A stretch of 64,000 nucleotides of DNA, from positions 62,001 to 126,000 of the forward strand of contig CATOST010000033.1 of the NCBI GenBank assembly GCA_951812665.1, in the 5' to 3' direction. The notes under the pieces are model-generated. The model did no database searches, had not been told where the DNA came from, and saw only the letters and a program-made list of their open reading frames with translations. Shown here piece by piece: positions 8,492 to 17,841 of this stretch (its first letter is position 1; every line of letters begins with the position of its first letter). The DNA is from an uncultured Acidobacteriota bacterium (lineage in GTDB: Bacteria > Acidobacteriota > UBA6911 > RPQK01 > JAJDTT01). The position numbers and the translations under genes were made by a program.

Positions 8492-9595
8492 ATGAAATCG
8501 AAGGCGGCAATACTCTTTGAAGTGGGCCAACGGCTCGATATTCGAGAAGTCGACGTGGCAGAACCTCGGGGCGGTGAAGTTCTGGTGCGAATGGCAGTCG
8601 GCGGCATTTGTCACAGTGATCTTCATGTGATGACGGGACACTTGAGCGCCCCGATACCGTCGATCCTGGGTCATGAGGGCGCTGGGACTGTGGTCGAAGT
8701 CGGCTCGGGGGTGACCTCCGTCCGGCCTGGAGACAACGTCATACCCCTTTGGCGACTCAGTTGCGGCGAATGCGAATACTGTACTTCGGCTCGACCGGCA
8801 CTCTGCGCCGTGGGACTGAAGATCCGTTCTACGGGACGGCTCTTGGACGGCAGCAGCCGCTTTTCCCTCAACGGGTCCGAGATCAAGCACTTTCTGGGAG
8901 TGTCGACTTTCTCCGAATACACCGTGATTCTGGAAAAAGCGCTGGTGAAGGTTCCAAAGGACATCCCTCTCCAGCAGGCAGCCCTGCTGGGCTGTGCCGT
9001 GATTACCGGAATCGGAGCGGTGACGAATGCCGCCCGAGTGAAGCCGGGCAGTCAGGTTGCTGTTTTTGGCAGTGGAGGAGTCGGCTTGAACGTGATCCAG
9101 GGAGCCGCTTTGGCGGGCGCCGAAAAGATCATCGCGGTCGACCTTTTGGACAATAAGCTCGAAATGGCACGGCAATTCGGAGCCACGCACACGGTCAATG
9201 CGTCGGCGGGCGATCCGGTGGAACAGGTCCGGTCGTTGACCGAACAGCAAGGAGTGGACTACGCCTTCGAGGTTATCGGGCTTCCCAAAACAGTGCGACA
9301 AGCCTTCGACAGCTTGGCCAAGCGCGGTGAGACCATCGTGCTCGGAGTCACCCCTCTGGAAACCGAAGTGTCGATACCGATCATGCCCCTCATCTTTGAG
9401 GAGAGAGTTGTCAAGGGATCGGTCTATGGCTCGAGCCGGCCTCGAATCGACATCCCCAAATTGATGAATCTCTACCGGGCCGGGAAACTCAAACTCGACG
9501 AATTGGTTACCCGCACCTACTCTTTCGATCAGATCAACGAGGCCTACGCCGCACTCGAGCGGGGCGAGGTGGCTCGAACCGTGGTTCTGATGTGA
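8492..9595 (+). CDS. Zinc-dependent alcohol dehydrogenase (MDR family)
   Basis: 367 residues. Catalytic zinc ligands Cys40 (GICHSD), His61-Glu62 (GHEG) and Cys168 (LGCAV) are present. A structural zinc lobe has Cys91, Cys94, Cys97 and Cys105. The Rossmann motif is FGSGGVGLN, followed by Asp in AVDLLDNK, indicating NAD. This is the pattern of class III-like or NDMA-type bacterial alcohol dehydrogenases, which oxidise primary alcohols or hydroxymethyl adducts. It lies 36 bases after the SDR and is probably in the same transcript. Confidence 0.87.
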   Translation: MKSKAAILFEVGQRLDIREVDVAEPRGGEVLVRMAVGGICHSDLHVMTGHLSAPIPSILGHEGAGTVVEVGSGVTSVRPGDNVIPLWRLSCGECEYCTSARPALCAVGLKIRSTGRLLDGSSRFSLNGSEIKHFLGVSTFSEYTVILEKALVKVPKDIPLQQAALLGCAVITGIGAVTNAARVKPGSQVAVFGSGGVGLNVIQGAALAGAEKIIAVDLLDNKLEMARQFGATHTVNASAGDPVEQVRSLTEQQGVDYAFEVIGLPKTVRQAFDSLAKRGETIVLGVTPLETEVSIPIMPLIFEERVVKGSVYGSSRPRIDIPKLMNLYRAGKLKLDELVTRTYSFDQINEAYAALERGEVARTVVLM

Positions 9596-9646
9596 GCTGA
9601 ACTCGCGATTGCAATCCGTTGAGGCGCAAAAACAAAGGGAGACAAC

Positions 9647-11626
9647 ATGGCTGAACTCGATCGACGGGATTTTGTCAAACTGGGTGCGGCCACGGCCGCA
9701 GGCGCCGGCGCACTGGTGAGCTGTTCAAGGGGAGAGAAGGAAGGTGCACCGCCAACAGCTTCCACCTATGAGGCCGACGTGCCGGACACGCTGGATTTGG
9801 CGGAGCGGGCCCGGCTCTCAGTCAATGCCTTGACCGGAGCAGTCGACCTCCGGCAGAACTGCGAAACCTTCCAGTGCCTGCACTTTGACACCAACCCAGC
9901 TTATTTCACTCACAACACCGGAGGTCCGTGCCTGCCCAAGGCGATCCATGTTTTGCCGCTGATGCGCAAGATGAGCGGCAGTACGCTCCACGCCGATTAT
10001 GACAGCAGGATGGTCGATGCTTTGCTCACGGATATCGACGAGAACGGACTCTGGTGGCTGCGATATGCCGGAAGGCCCTCTCGGGAGGGTTTTCCCAATT
10101 ACGGAGAAGATGTTTACTGGCCCTTCCCCCATGCCCGGCTCATGGTCGCTTTGATGGCCTGGCACGAGTTCGACAACAACCCGAAGTGGCTCAAGGTCGT
10201 GAAGCACTTGGCCGGGGGGCTGCAGAAGGTGGCGCGGCAGAACGAGCAACGTGCCTGGTTTACCAACAATAAGCCGACCTTCCTGGTTCGTGCGGCAATG
10301 GCGGAGGAATTCGAAGATCTGGCTGCCATGGGTGAAGGGAAAAAGCCGACCGGGAAAGGCGGCTCCGGTCCGACGGTCGAGGAACCGGACAAGGTCAATT
10401 TTCAGGTCATCGGCAATCCGTTGCGCGCGCTTTCCCTATGGGCTGATCTGAGCGGAAACGAGGAGGCACTCGAGCTGGCCCGGAAAACGGCGCGTTTCAT
10501 GCTCAAGCCCACCATGTGGGGATCTTCCGACGGACCGACCATGATCGCGGGGCCGGAGCACGCTCATTGGGAAGGTCACTTCCACACTCGGACCACCGGT
10601 GTGATGGGAATGGTGGACTACGCCATCGTTGCCAACGATTACGTGGCCAAGCAATTCGTGCGCCATTTCTATGAATACACCCGGAATGCCGGGATCGGCC
10701 GCATTGGGTTTTTCCCCGCGGTTCTGGGTCCCCTGGAGAAGATCCAACAGAACAACCGGCGGGCCTACGGGGGATCCGCTCAAGTGTGTGAGACCTGCTC
10801 GATCGGAGACATGGTCTATATCGCCTGCCGGCTGAGCCAGGCCGGGATCGGCGATTACTGGGACGATGTCGACCAATACGTGCGAAATCACCTGGTCGAG
10901 AGTCAGTTGTTGCGTCGCGACCTGATCGAAGAAATCATTGAAACCGCTGTCGAGCATACCCTCAACCCTGAATTGGAGTCCGGCGAGAGAGTCATCGAAA
11001 GAGGACTGGGCGGTTTTGCTTCCGTCTCCGATCCAACCATGCTGCATGCCTGGTGGACGATGTGCTGCAATGCCAACGCCCCTGTAGGGCTTTACGAAGC
11101 CTGGAATTCGATCGTCCAATACAACCAGGGTCTGGCACAGGTGAACTTGCTCTTGAACCGGGCATCGCCCTGGGTCGATATCGATAGTTACCTGCCCTAC
11201 GAGGGCAAGGTGGGATTCAAAATCAAGACGGCAAAAGAGCTGAGTGTGCGCATTCCCACTTGGGCTGACAAGAGGGCGGTACGATGCCAGGTTAATCAGA
11301 AAAGCATCATGCCGGCATGGACGGGTAAGTATGTTTTGGTAGATCGATTGCAACCTGGTGATGAAGTGACCCTGACTTTTCCCCTGGTGGAGACCACGGA
11401 ATATCACACCGCGCCCACCTATGAGATTCAATACACCTGCCATTTCAAAGGGAACACCTTGGTTGACATTTCGCCGCGGCCGGACAAATTCGCCTGGAAA
11501 CTGATGGCCTCGGACGATGGCGCCAAGATTCCCGTCAGGAGAGGGTATCCGCTCTATTTGAGGGACTTCTACAAAGGTGACAAAGCCCCGGTGAAGAAGA
11601 TTTCCCGCTATGTCCATCCGGTTTAG
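9647..11626 (+). CDS. Tat-exported GH127/GH146-like six-hairpin glycosidase
   Basis: 659 residues with a twin-arginine leader (DRRDFVKLGAATAAG) ending at a Cys, so a periplasmic or lipoprotein form is likely. The body is an alpha/alpha-barrel protein with a C-terminal beta domain. Two Cys clusters match the zinc-thiolate site known from GH127 beta-L-arabinofuranosidases: Glu382-Thr-Cys384 (VCETCSIGDM) and Cys473-Cys474 (TMCCNAN), the Cys pair including the nucleophile position. The overall sequence is a distant relative (inference from motif order), so substrate specificity is open. It sits 51 bases after the alcohol dehydrogenase. The leader implies that substrate is attacked outside the cytoplasm before the SDR/ADH steps, or that the enzyme acts on released products. 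Confidence 0.7.
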   Translation: MAELDRRDFVKLGAATAAGAGALVSCSRGEKEGAPPTASTYEADVPDTLDLAERARLSVNALTGAVDLRQNCETFQCLHFDTNPAYFTHNTGGPCLPKAIHVLPLMRKMSGSTLHADYDSRMVDALLTDIDENGLWWLRYAGRPSREGFPNYGEDVYWPFPHARLMVALMAWHEFDNNPKWLKVVKHLAGGLQKVARQNEQRAWFTNNKPTFLVRAAMAEEFEDLAAMGEGKKPTGKGGSGPTVEEPDKVNFQVIGNPLRALSLWADLSGNEEALELARKTARFMLKPTMWGSSDGPTMIAGPEHAHWEGHFHTRTTGVMGMVDYAIVANDYVAKQFVRHFYEYTRNAGIGRIGFFPAVLGPLEKIQQNNRRAYGGSAQVCETCSIGDMVYIACRLSQAGIGDYWDDVDQYVRNHLVESQLLRRDLIEEIIETAVEHTLNPELESGERVIERGLGGFASVSDPTMLHAWWTMCCNANAPVGLYEAWNSIVQYNQGLAQVNLLLNRASPWVDIDSYLPYEGKVGFKIKTAKELSVRIPTWADKRAVRCQVNQKSIMPAWTGKYVLVDRLQPGDEVTLTFPLVETTEYHTAPTYEIQYTCHFKGNTLVDISPRPDKFAWKLMASDDGAKIPVRRGYPLYLRDFYKGDKAPVKKISRYVHPV

Positions 11627-11734
11627 GCGTGCGGACACAGTTTGGTCCTTGCCGATTGCCGGCACTGCCGAAGGACTGCGCTAGAATCTTGTATCCTCAA
11701 GTGACATGGATTTTCATTTCTAGGAGATTTGGCG

Positions 11735-12628
11735 ATGACAGATGCAGCAGCCCCGTTCCGATTCGGGAACGCAGCCTACGGTTTCCGGGAGTACGGCTTT
11801 CCGGAATTTTTCGAGGCTTGTCGCAGGATTGGCACGCCGGCGGTCGAGATTGACGCCGGATGGTTCGATGAAGGCGAAGCCGAAAACCGGGTTTCGTTGG
11901 ACGCCACCGCCCAAGAACTCGACCAGGTGAAGGAATTGGCAGCGGCGGCCGGCGTGAAAGTGACTGCAATCGGAAGTGGGGCCGTGGTCGGTCTCGCCGG
12001 TGACGTCGCCGAGGATCGCTCCGCTGAGATCATGAAGGCGGTCGACATTGCCGAGGTCCTGGGCGCGCAGGTGATTCGGGTATTCACCGAACACGATTTC
12101 ACCCACTCCAAACACTACGTCCTGACGCCTGACCGGGTGACCGACGCGCTCTACGAGACGCTGGCCATCGCCTTCAACAAATTGGGCGACTATTTGAAGG
12201 GCAAGGGAATCCGGGTGGGAATCGAAAACCATGGCGGCACCTCGGCCACCGGCGCCGGCCTCAAAAGGCTCTTGGACATGGTGCCTCACCCGGAAATAGG
12301 GGTGACCTTTGATCCCGCCAACTACGCCTTTGGGGGAGAAGATCCCTTCCAGGCGTTGTTGGCGGTACAGGACCGAGTCGTCTATACGCACTGGAAAGAC
12401 GTCGCCCAAGCGCCTGAGAATCCCAGGGGCGTCGAATACCGGGCCTTCGGGGAGGGCGAGATCGACTGGTCTCCCATCATAGGCACGCTCTTGGACTCCT
12501 TTGACGGAATCTGGGCCATTGAGTACGAGCGCAAGGAGGCCAGTACGCTGGAAAATCTTGCCGAGGGCACACGAAGATCGAAGCAGAATCTTGCAGCAGT
12601 CATCGAGCAGGTGAGGAACGCTTCATGA
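11735..12628 (+). CDS. Sugar phosphate isomerase/epimerase-like TIM-barrel protein
   Basis: 297 residues from ATG 11735, with AGGAG 8 bases upstream (a TTG two codons earlier is less likely). Xylose isomerase-like (AP_endonuc_2) barrel: the metal-site residues appear as VEIDAGWF, GIENHGG, TFDPANYAFGG, THWKD and IEYE. Members isomerise or epimerise sugars, or dehydrate inosose. Its stop overlaps the next start by four bases (ATGA), so translation is coupled to the dioxygenase gene. Confidence 0.8.
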   Translation: MTDAAAPFRFGNAAYGFREYGFPEFFEACRRIGTPAVEIDAGWFDEGEAENRVSLDATAQELDQVKELAAAAGVKVTAIGSGAVVGLAGDVAEDRSAEIMKAVDIAEVLGAQVIRVFTEHDFTHSKHYVLTPDRVTDALYETLAIAFNKLGDYLKGKGIRVGIENHGGTSATGAGLKRLLDMVPHPEIGVTFDPANYAFGGEDPFQALLAVQDRVVYTHWKDVAQAPENPRGVEYRAFGEGEIDWSPIIGTLLDSFDGIWAIEYERKEASTLENLAEGTRRSKQNLAAVIEQVRNAS

Positions 12629-14310
12629 TTCGCGTCCGAAACTTCACTCACGTCGGCATCAGCGTCCCCAACATTGAGGAGACAGTCGAATTCTACGAAA
12701 AAATTGTCGGGCTCGAGACGAGCGGCCGCGACAACGGCGCCGCCTTCCTGCGCTGTAACCGCAACCACCACTGCCTGGCCATCTATCCTGGCGATCGGGC
12801 TTTACATCACCTCGGATTGGAAGTGTTGGATGAGGAGGCTTTGGAGCAAGCTGAGCACGAGCTGGCGGCACAAGGCTTCCGCCCCGAGCCCCGGGACTAC
12901 TCCGAACCGGGTCACGGATCCGGCCTTTGTTATCGCGATCCCGACGGAAACAGGGTGGAACTCTACGCAGGAATGCAAACTCTGGATCAAACGTTGGAAC
13001 CGCGTGAAGTCCGGCCGGTTGGTTTCGGCCACATCACGTTCATGACCGCCGACCTTCCGCGCTGCGCCGCGTTTTATACGGATGTTCTCGGATTCCGGGT
13101 TTCGGACACCGTGGACGACTCAGCCATCTGGATGCGGTGCAATCAGCAGCACCACGGCGTCGCCATCCTCCAAACCGGCCAGGCCAAGGTGAACCACTAT
13201 GCCTATGACCTGGCCGACTGGAGCGAACTGAAAAAGATTTGTGATCATCTTTGGAAGAACGACGTTCCCATCATCTATGGCCCCGGCCGTCATGGTCCCG
13301 GGCACAACATCTTCATTTACATCCCTGACCCCGCCGGAAATGTGATCGAACTGACCTTGGAGGTGGACCAGATCTGGGATGAAGAAACCTACCGGCCCCT
13401 GAATTGGACCAACGAACCCAAAACGGTCGATGTCTGGAGAGCGCTCCCGCAGCCTCCCTACATGATGGAAGGGGAAGGCCGAGATTTTACGGATTGGTCG
13501 ACCGGCTCCCCGCTGATTGGTCGAGGCTGGAGCATCCCCAAAGTGAACGGCCACGAGATGCTCGATCCTACAGCCACCGTGACCCCCCCTACGTCAGATA
13601 CCCCCGAGCTGAAAATCGAGATCCCTGCCTTCACGCTCAAGTTCGACAATCCTCTCGACCACGTGAAAGCCATGTTCGTGAGCGATCGGCGTTATCCCAC
13701 GGGCGAAGGTCTTTCGGTTTCCGTAGACCTCTGCGTTGAGGTGAATGGGACCGAAGCCAACCCTTTCGGCGCGGATCCGGATAATCCCAAGTTGGCAAAC
13801 GGGGCCATCGCGTTGATCGACAACACCACCGGGGTGGTTTTGAACTTCGGGGCATCCAATCGACGTATCGTGGCGTTACGCGAACATTTCCAGGTGAAAT
13901 CACCCACGGGCAAAGACTCGACCCTGCCCATGGTCGATCCGCTCCTGACCGATATGACGATTGAGCCCGGTTCGTGGCATCGTTACGAAATTCGTTATCA
14001 GCCGGGAGAGGACGGCTGGTTGGAAGCGGCTCCCGACCACGCCCAATGGCTGGTGGACGGCCGGATCGTTCGCGAAGTCAGTTGGGTCGCCACCATCGAC
14101 CAGCCCTCGGCTCCTATCGTTCTACCCGCCCGGTTCCGGGTCCTCATGGCCATTTTCACATTGCTGGACGATCTTCCCGACGGGAGGGGAGGCGTTGTGC
14201 CGGGACTCGATTCCCAATACCGGCACTCACTCTTCGGACAAGGTGTCACGGCCCGTTGGCGCAACTTGCAGGTCCTGACTTCCAGTCAAGCCGAGCACAT
14301 CAAAACTTGA
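12625..14310 (+). CDS. Double-VOC extradiol-type dioxygenase fused to a C-terminal beta-sandwich-like domain
   Basis: 561 residues. Residues 5-115 and 132-250 are two vicinal-oxygen-chelate domains arranged as in type I extradiol dioxygenases. Only the second keeps the metal triad: His136 (GHITF), His191 (VNHYAYDL) and Glu242 (NVIELTLE). An enzyme of normal size would end near residue 290. Here about 270 more residues follow, rich in beta-strand patterns with a GSWHRYEIRYQPGEDGW segment and an AQWLVDGRIV hairpin, reminiscent of concanavalin/laminin-G-like folds. That domain was not assigned to a known family. No signal peptide is seen. The gene is coupled at both ends by 4-base overlaps. Ring cleavage of a catechol, or a non-oxidative VOC reaction on a sugar-derived compound, are both possible. 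Confidence 0.75.
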   Translation: MIRVRNFTHVGISVPNIEETVEFYEKIVGLETSGRDNGAAFLRCNRNHHCLAIYPGDRALHHLGLEVLDEEALEQAEHELAAQGFRPEPRDYSEPGHGSGLCYRDPDGNRVELYAGMQTLDQTLEPREVRPVGFGHITFMTADLPRCAAFYTDVLGFRVSDTVDDSAIWMRCNQQHHGVAILQTGQAKVNHYAYDLADWSELKKICDHLWKNDVPIIYGPGRHGPGHNIFIYIPDPAGNVIELTLEVDQIWDEETYRPLNWTNEPKTVDVWRALPQPPYMMEGEGRDFTDWSTGSPLIGRGWSIPKVNGHEMLDPTATVTPPTSDTPELKIEIPAFTLKFDNPLDHVKAMFVSDRRYPTGEGLSVSVDLCVEVNGTEANPFGADPDNPKLANGAIALIDNTTGVVLNFGASNRRIVALREHFQVKSPTGKDSTLPMVDPLLTDMTIEPGSWHRYEIRYQPGEDGWLEAAPDHAQWLVDGRIVREVSWVATIDQPSAPIVLPARFRVLMAIFTLLDDLPDGRGGVVPGLDSQYRHSLFGQGVTARWRNLQVLTSSQAEHIKT

Positions 14311-16031
14311 TCGACAAGCGCGAAATCGACAACCGAAAAGCAAGTCCCATCGAGGAATTCTTTCGAATCGGCGTGGCGTTGCTCCTTGGACTTGTGGTCG
14401 ACAGCGCCGTCCTCCCAGCCCAGGCTCCAATCAAGTTCGTCGATCGTAGCCGGGAGTCCGGCCTGAATCGTCCTATTGTCTATGGAGGCGTGGAGTCTCA
14501 ACGCTACATTCTGGAAACGACCGGGACGGGAGTCGCCACTTTCGATTATGACCGGGACGGACGGATTGACATCTTTCTCGTCAACGGCTCCAGATTGGAC
14601 GGCGCCTCCAGCGATCCTCCCTCCAATGTGCTGTATCGAAATCTCGGGAATGGCCGTTTTTCAGACGTGACGGCGCCTTCCGGCCTCAAGCGCTCGGGCT
14701 GGGGACAGGCGGTCTGCGTCGGAGATATCGACAACGATGGATGGACCGATCTTGGCGTGACCTACTACGGGGAGATCGTACTCTACCGTAATCGAGGAAA
14801 CGGAAGCTTTGAAGACGTCTCCCAGAGCTCGCGGATCGGCGGCCAGCGGCGTTGGAACGCCGGCTGCACCTTCCTGGATTACGATCGCGACGCCGACCTG
14901 GACCTGTTCGTAGCCAACTATGTGGACTACGCCGAAGCCACCCGGCATGAGCCCGGCTCCGGCGCCAACTGCATGTGGCGGGGCATCGCGGTCATGTGCG
15001 GTCCGCTCGGGCTCAAGCAATCGGCCAATATCATGTTTCGCAATAATGGAGACGGCACTTTCGGCGATGTCTCCCCGGCGAGCGGAATCACCCGCGCCGA
15101 AGGATTTTATTGTCTCATGCCGATCACGCTTGATTTTGACGAGGACGGCTGGACCGACATTTATGTCGCCTGCGATACCACCCCCAACATCCTTTACCGG
15201 AATAACCAGGATGGTACGTTTGCGGATGTGGGCATGGTCTCGGGCGTGGCACTCAGCGACAACGGAAGAGAGCAAGCCGGGATGGGAGTCGCGGCCGCGG
15301 ATTACGATTTGGATGGACACCTGGACCTGCTGGTGACAAATTTCTCCGACGACACTTCTACCCTCTACCACAACGACGGAAACTCCACTTTCACCGACAC
15401 GACTTATCAGGCCAAGCTGGGGAAGGACACCCAATACTTGAGTTGGGGGACGGGTTTGGTCGATTTTGACAACGACGGTTGGAAAGATGTGTTCATCGCC
15501 AGCGGGCACGTTTATCCCGAAGTCGACCGTCACCCTTCAGAAATTACCTATCGGCAGCAGCGATTGGTCTACCGGAATCAAGGTGACGGCAGCTTCAGAA
15601 ATGCCTCCAGTCAAGCCGGAGACGCAATTGCCGCCAAAGCGGCCGGGCGAGGCGTCGCATTCGAGGATCTGGATGGTGACGGGGATTTGGATATCGTCGC
15701 AATCAACCTGAATGACACCCCTTCTTTGCTGATCAACGAAAGCACTTCAGAGAACAGCTGGCTGATCCTGGAACTGGAAGGTGAAAGCAGCAACCGCAGT
15801 GCGATTGGCGCAAGGATTCAAGTGGCAGCCGGAGGACGAATCCAAACCGATGAGGTGCGGAGCGCCTCCAGTTACTACTCAAGTAACGGACTGCGTGTCC
15901 ATTTCGGCCTCGGCAAGGAGAGTCGGGCCGAGTGGATAGAGATCCAGTGGCCCAGTGGTAGCCGGCAAAGGATTGAAGACGTCCAGGCACGCCAAGTCAT
16001 TTCCGTCCGCGAGGGAACCGGTATCCGATGA
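14307..16031 (+). CDS. Secreted FG-GAP / ASPIC-UnbV (CRTAC1-type) repeat protein
   Basis: About 574 residues. No ATG is available near the N-terminus. TTG 14307, overlapping the previous stop as TTGA, gives a 40-residue leader with a hydrophobic core (GVALLLGLVVDSAV) and an AQA-type cleavage site. The mature part is a beta-propeller of VCBS/FG-GAP repeats with repeated calcium-loop motifs such as DYDRDGRID, DIDNDGWTD, DYDRDADLD and DLDGDGDLD. It ends with the ASPIC/UnbV domain (NRSAIGARIQV, then HFGLG and WPSGSRQ). Related proteins are abundant and secreted in Acidobacteriota, with unknown biochemical role. It is the last gene of the operon and converges with another member at 16084. Confidence 0.85.
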   Translation: MIDKREIDNRKASPIEEFFRIGVALLLGLVVDSAVLPAQAPIKFVDRSRESGLNRPIVYGGVESQRYILETTGTGVATFDYDRDGRIDIFLVNGSRLDGASSDPPSNVLYRNLGNGRFSDVTAPSGLKRSGWGQAVCVGDIDNDGWTDLGVTYYGEIVLYRNRGNGSFEDVSQSSRIGGQRRWNAGCTFLDYDRDADLDLFVANYVDYAEATRHEPGSGANCMWRGIAVMCGPLGLKQSANIMFRNNGDGTFGDVSPASGITRAEGFYCLMPITLDFDEDGWTDIYVACDTTPNILYRNNQDGTFADVGMVSGVALSDNGREQAGMGVAAADYDLDGHLDLLVTNFSDDTSTLYHNDGNSTFTDTTYQAKLGKDTQYLSWGTGLVDFDNDGWKDVFIASGHVYPEVDRHPSEITYRQQRLVYRNQGDGSFRNASSQAGDAIAAKAAGRGVAFEDLDGDGDLDIVAINLNDTPSLLINESTSENSWLILELEGESSNRSAIGARIQVAAGGRIQTDEVRSASSYYSSNGLRVHFGLGKESRAEWIEIQWPSGSRQRIEDVQARQVISVREGTGIR

Positions 16032-16083
16032 CGATCTACTGCGAAGCGGCTAAAGAGATCGTTAACAGCGAAATATTTCTCAT

Positions 16084-17841
16084 CTATGGCTTCCACGGTT
16101 TTCCGGAGCCTTCTTGGAGGGTGACGAGCCGGTCAGCTTCCACCCCTTCCCAGATCTCGCTGCTGCCGCTGGGCCAGTGGACGATGACTGCCTTGACCTC
16201 CTGGTCTCGGCCCAAGCCAAATTGCACCCGATGGTCGTTGGCGTTCAAATAGCTGCCGTCGGTATGCGCGCGACGCCATAACGTTCTCTTTCCCTGGCGC
16301 TGCACTCCCACCCGGGCTCCGACCCCGTAGCGGTTGCTTTGCACCCCCTCCAGTTGAACCTGCAGCCAGTGGTGCCGCGACCCCATCTCATTCAACAGCA
16401 ACCGCACCGGTCCGTTGTTGTTGGTGACCAGAATGTCCACGTCCCCGTCGTTGTCAATGTCGCCGAAGGCTGCTCCCCGGCTCACTTCCGACAGTTGCAG
16501 GGCCGCTCCCGCCTCGGCCGTCGTTTCTCGATAGTTCCCTTCCCCGTCGTTGTGGAAGAGTTGGTTGATCTGATCGTAAGCATAATCGGCCGGTTCGGCC
16601 AGCCGCGTCATTCGCACCGCACCATTGGCCATGAACAAATCCAACTGGCCGTCATTGTCGTAGTCGAACCACCGGGTGCCGAAACCGGTGTAATTATGAA
16701 CCCGGGTCAATCCGAACCGACTGGTCTGGTCAGCAAAACCACCGGCGCCATCGTTCAGATAGAGCGTGTGGGTCTCTTGCGCCAGATGAGTCATGAAGAG
16801 GTCTTCGCTGCCGTCGTTGTTGAAATCGGCGGCCGTGACCCCCATGCTGGCTTCGGCATTGCCATCGCCGTTGAACGCCGTCCCTGAAAACAACCCCGCC
16901 TCTTCGAAGCTTCCGTTTCCCCGGTTGAGCCAGAGTTGATTGGGAGTCTCGTCATTGGCGACGTAGATATCCATCCACCCGTCATCATTGAAATCCGCGC
17001 AAACGACGCCTAATCCATTGCCAAACGCAGGCGCCAGCCCCGCCTCCTCCGTCACGTCAACAAATCGGCGTCCACCCTCGTTGCGAAAGAACCGGTCGGG
17101 TAATGGGGAATAAACAGTGGGAAAACAGTAATCCCTGGCGCCGGCGGTCCTGCAAACCTGGTTCCCCGTGACGGTGAACCCAACGTAGTTTGTCAGGAAC
17201 AAGTCGAGGTCACCGTCGCGATCGTAGTCCAGAAAGGCGGCGCTGGTGGTCCAGCGGGAATCCTCGGCTCCCATTCCCTCCATTGGGGTGAAGGTCGCGT
17301 CTCCGTTGTTGCGATACAACAGATTGGGGCCGTAGTTGGTCAGGTAAAGGTCAAGATCTCCATCGTTGTCGTAGTCCCCAACCGCGGCCCCCATCCCGTA
17401 GCTGACCGAGTCGACTCCGGTCTCAGTGGTCACCTCGCGGAAGGCCAGACTTCCGCCAGGGATCAGTTCGTTTCGATAGAACCGGTGTCCCGGCCTCCAC
17501 CCAGGGTCCGGAGCAAACCAGGACTGGGAGGGACTCTTGCCCGGTTCCAGCATCGTGCCTTGTACCAGGTAGACATCCAGGTCGCCGTCGCCGTCATAGT
17601 CCAACAGGGCGGCTCCCGAGCCTACGATTTCAGGCAGGTAATACTTGCCGCCGGCCCCGTTGAAGTGCTTGAAATCCAGTCCCACCTGGGAAGCCACTTC
17701 CGAGAAAAGGGGAGTTGCTGTCGATGGGTCTTGAGCCCCGAGAGCCGGCCCAGCAGAGGCTCCCCAAAGCAGAGTGACCAGCAGCCGGCCCGCGGACCGT
17801 TGGCAGGCCCTCCGGGCCGGACGGACAGCCACCTCTCTCAT
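16084..17841 (-). CDS. FG-GAP / ASPIC-UnbV (CRTAC1-type) protein, copy A
   Basis: 585 residues with a signal peptide (RLLVTLLWGASAGPALGA). Repeated calcium-loop motifs (DYDGDGDLD, DYDNDGDLD, DYDRDGDLD, DFNNDGSED, DIDNDGDVD) form a predicted beta-propeller, followed by an ASPIC/UnbV tail (NRYGVGARVGV, HRVQFGLG, HWPSGSSE). Its start overlaps the stop of the upstream TPR gene by four bases. It is a close paralogue of the protein at 36119-37879 in inverted orientation. The first and last thirds are nearly identical, while a patch around 16950-17170 is clearly diverged. Role unknown; probably periplasmic or surface exposed. Confidence 0.87.
   Translation of the reverse strand: MREVAVRPARRACQRSAGRLLVTLLWGASAGPALGAQDPSTATPLFSEVASQVGLDFKHFNGAGGKYYLPEIVGSGAALLDYDGDGDLDVYLVQGTMLEPGKSPSQSWFAPDPGWRPGHRFYRNELIPGGSLAFREVTTETGVDSVSYGMGAAVGDYDNDGDLDLYLTNYGPNLLYRNNGDATFTPMEGMGAEDSRWTTSAAFLDYDRDGDLDLFLTNYVGFTVTGNQVCRTAGARDYCFPTVYSPLPDRFFRNEGGRRFVDVTEEAGLAPAFGNGLGVVCADFNDDGWMDIYVANDETPNQLWLNRGNGSFEEAGLFSGTAFNGDGNAEASMGVTAADFNNDGSEDLFMTHLAQETHTLYLNDGAGGFADQTSRFGLTRVHNYTGFGTRWFDYDNDGQLDLFMANGAVRMTRLAEPADYAYDQINQLFHNDGEGNYRETTAEAGAALQLSEVSRGAAFGDIDNDGDVDILVTNNNGPVRLLLNEMGSRHHWLQVQLEGVQSNRYGVGARVGVQRQGKRTLWRRAHTDGSYLNANDHRVQFGLGRDQEVKAVIVHWPSGSSEIWEGVEADRLVTLQEGSGKPWKP

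Noticed and set aside
13974..14306. N-terminal extension of the CRTAC1 protein into the dioxygenase gene
   Set aside because: It overlaps 330 bases of a conserved gene in another frame; TTG 14307 gives a proper signal peptide and a 4-base overlap.
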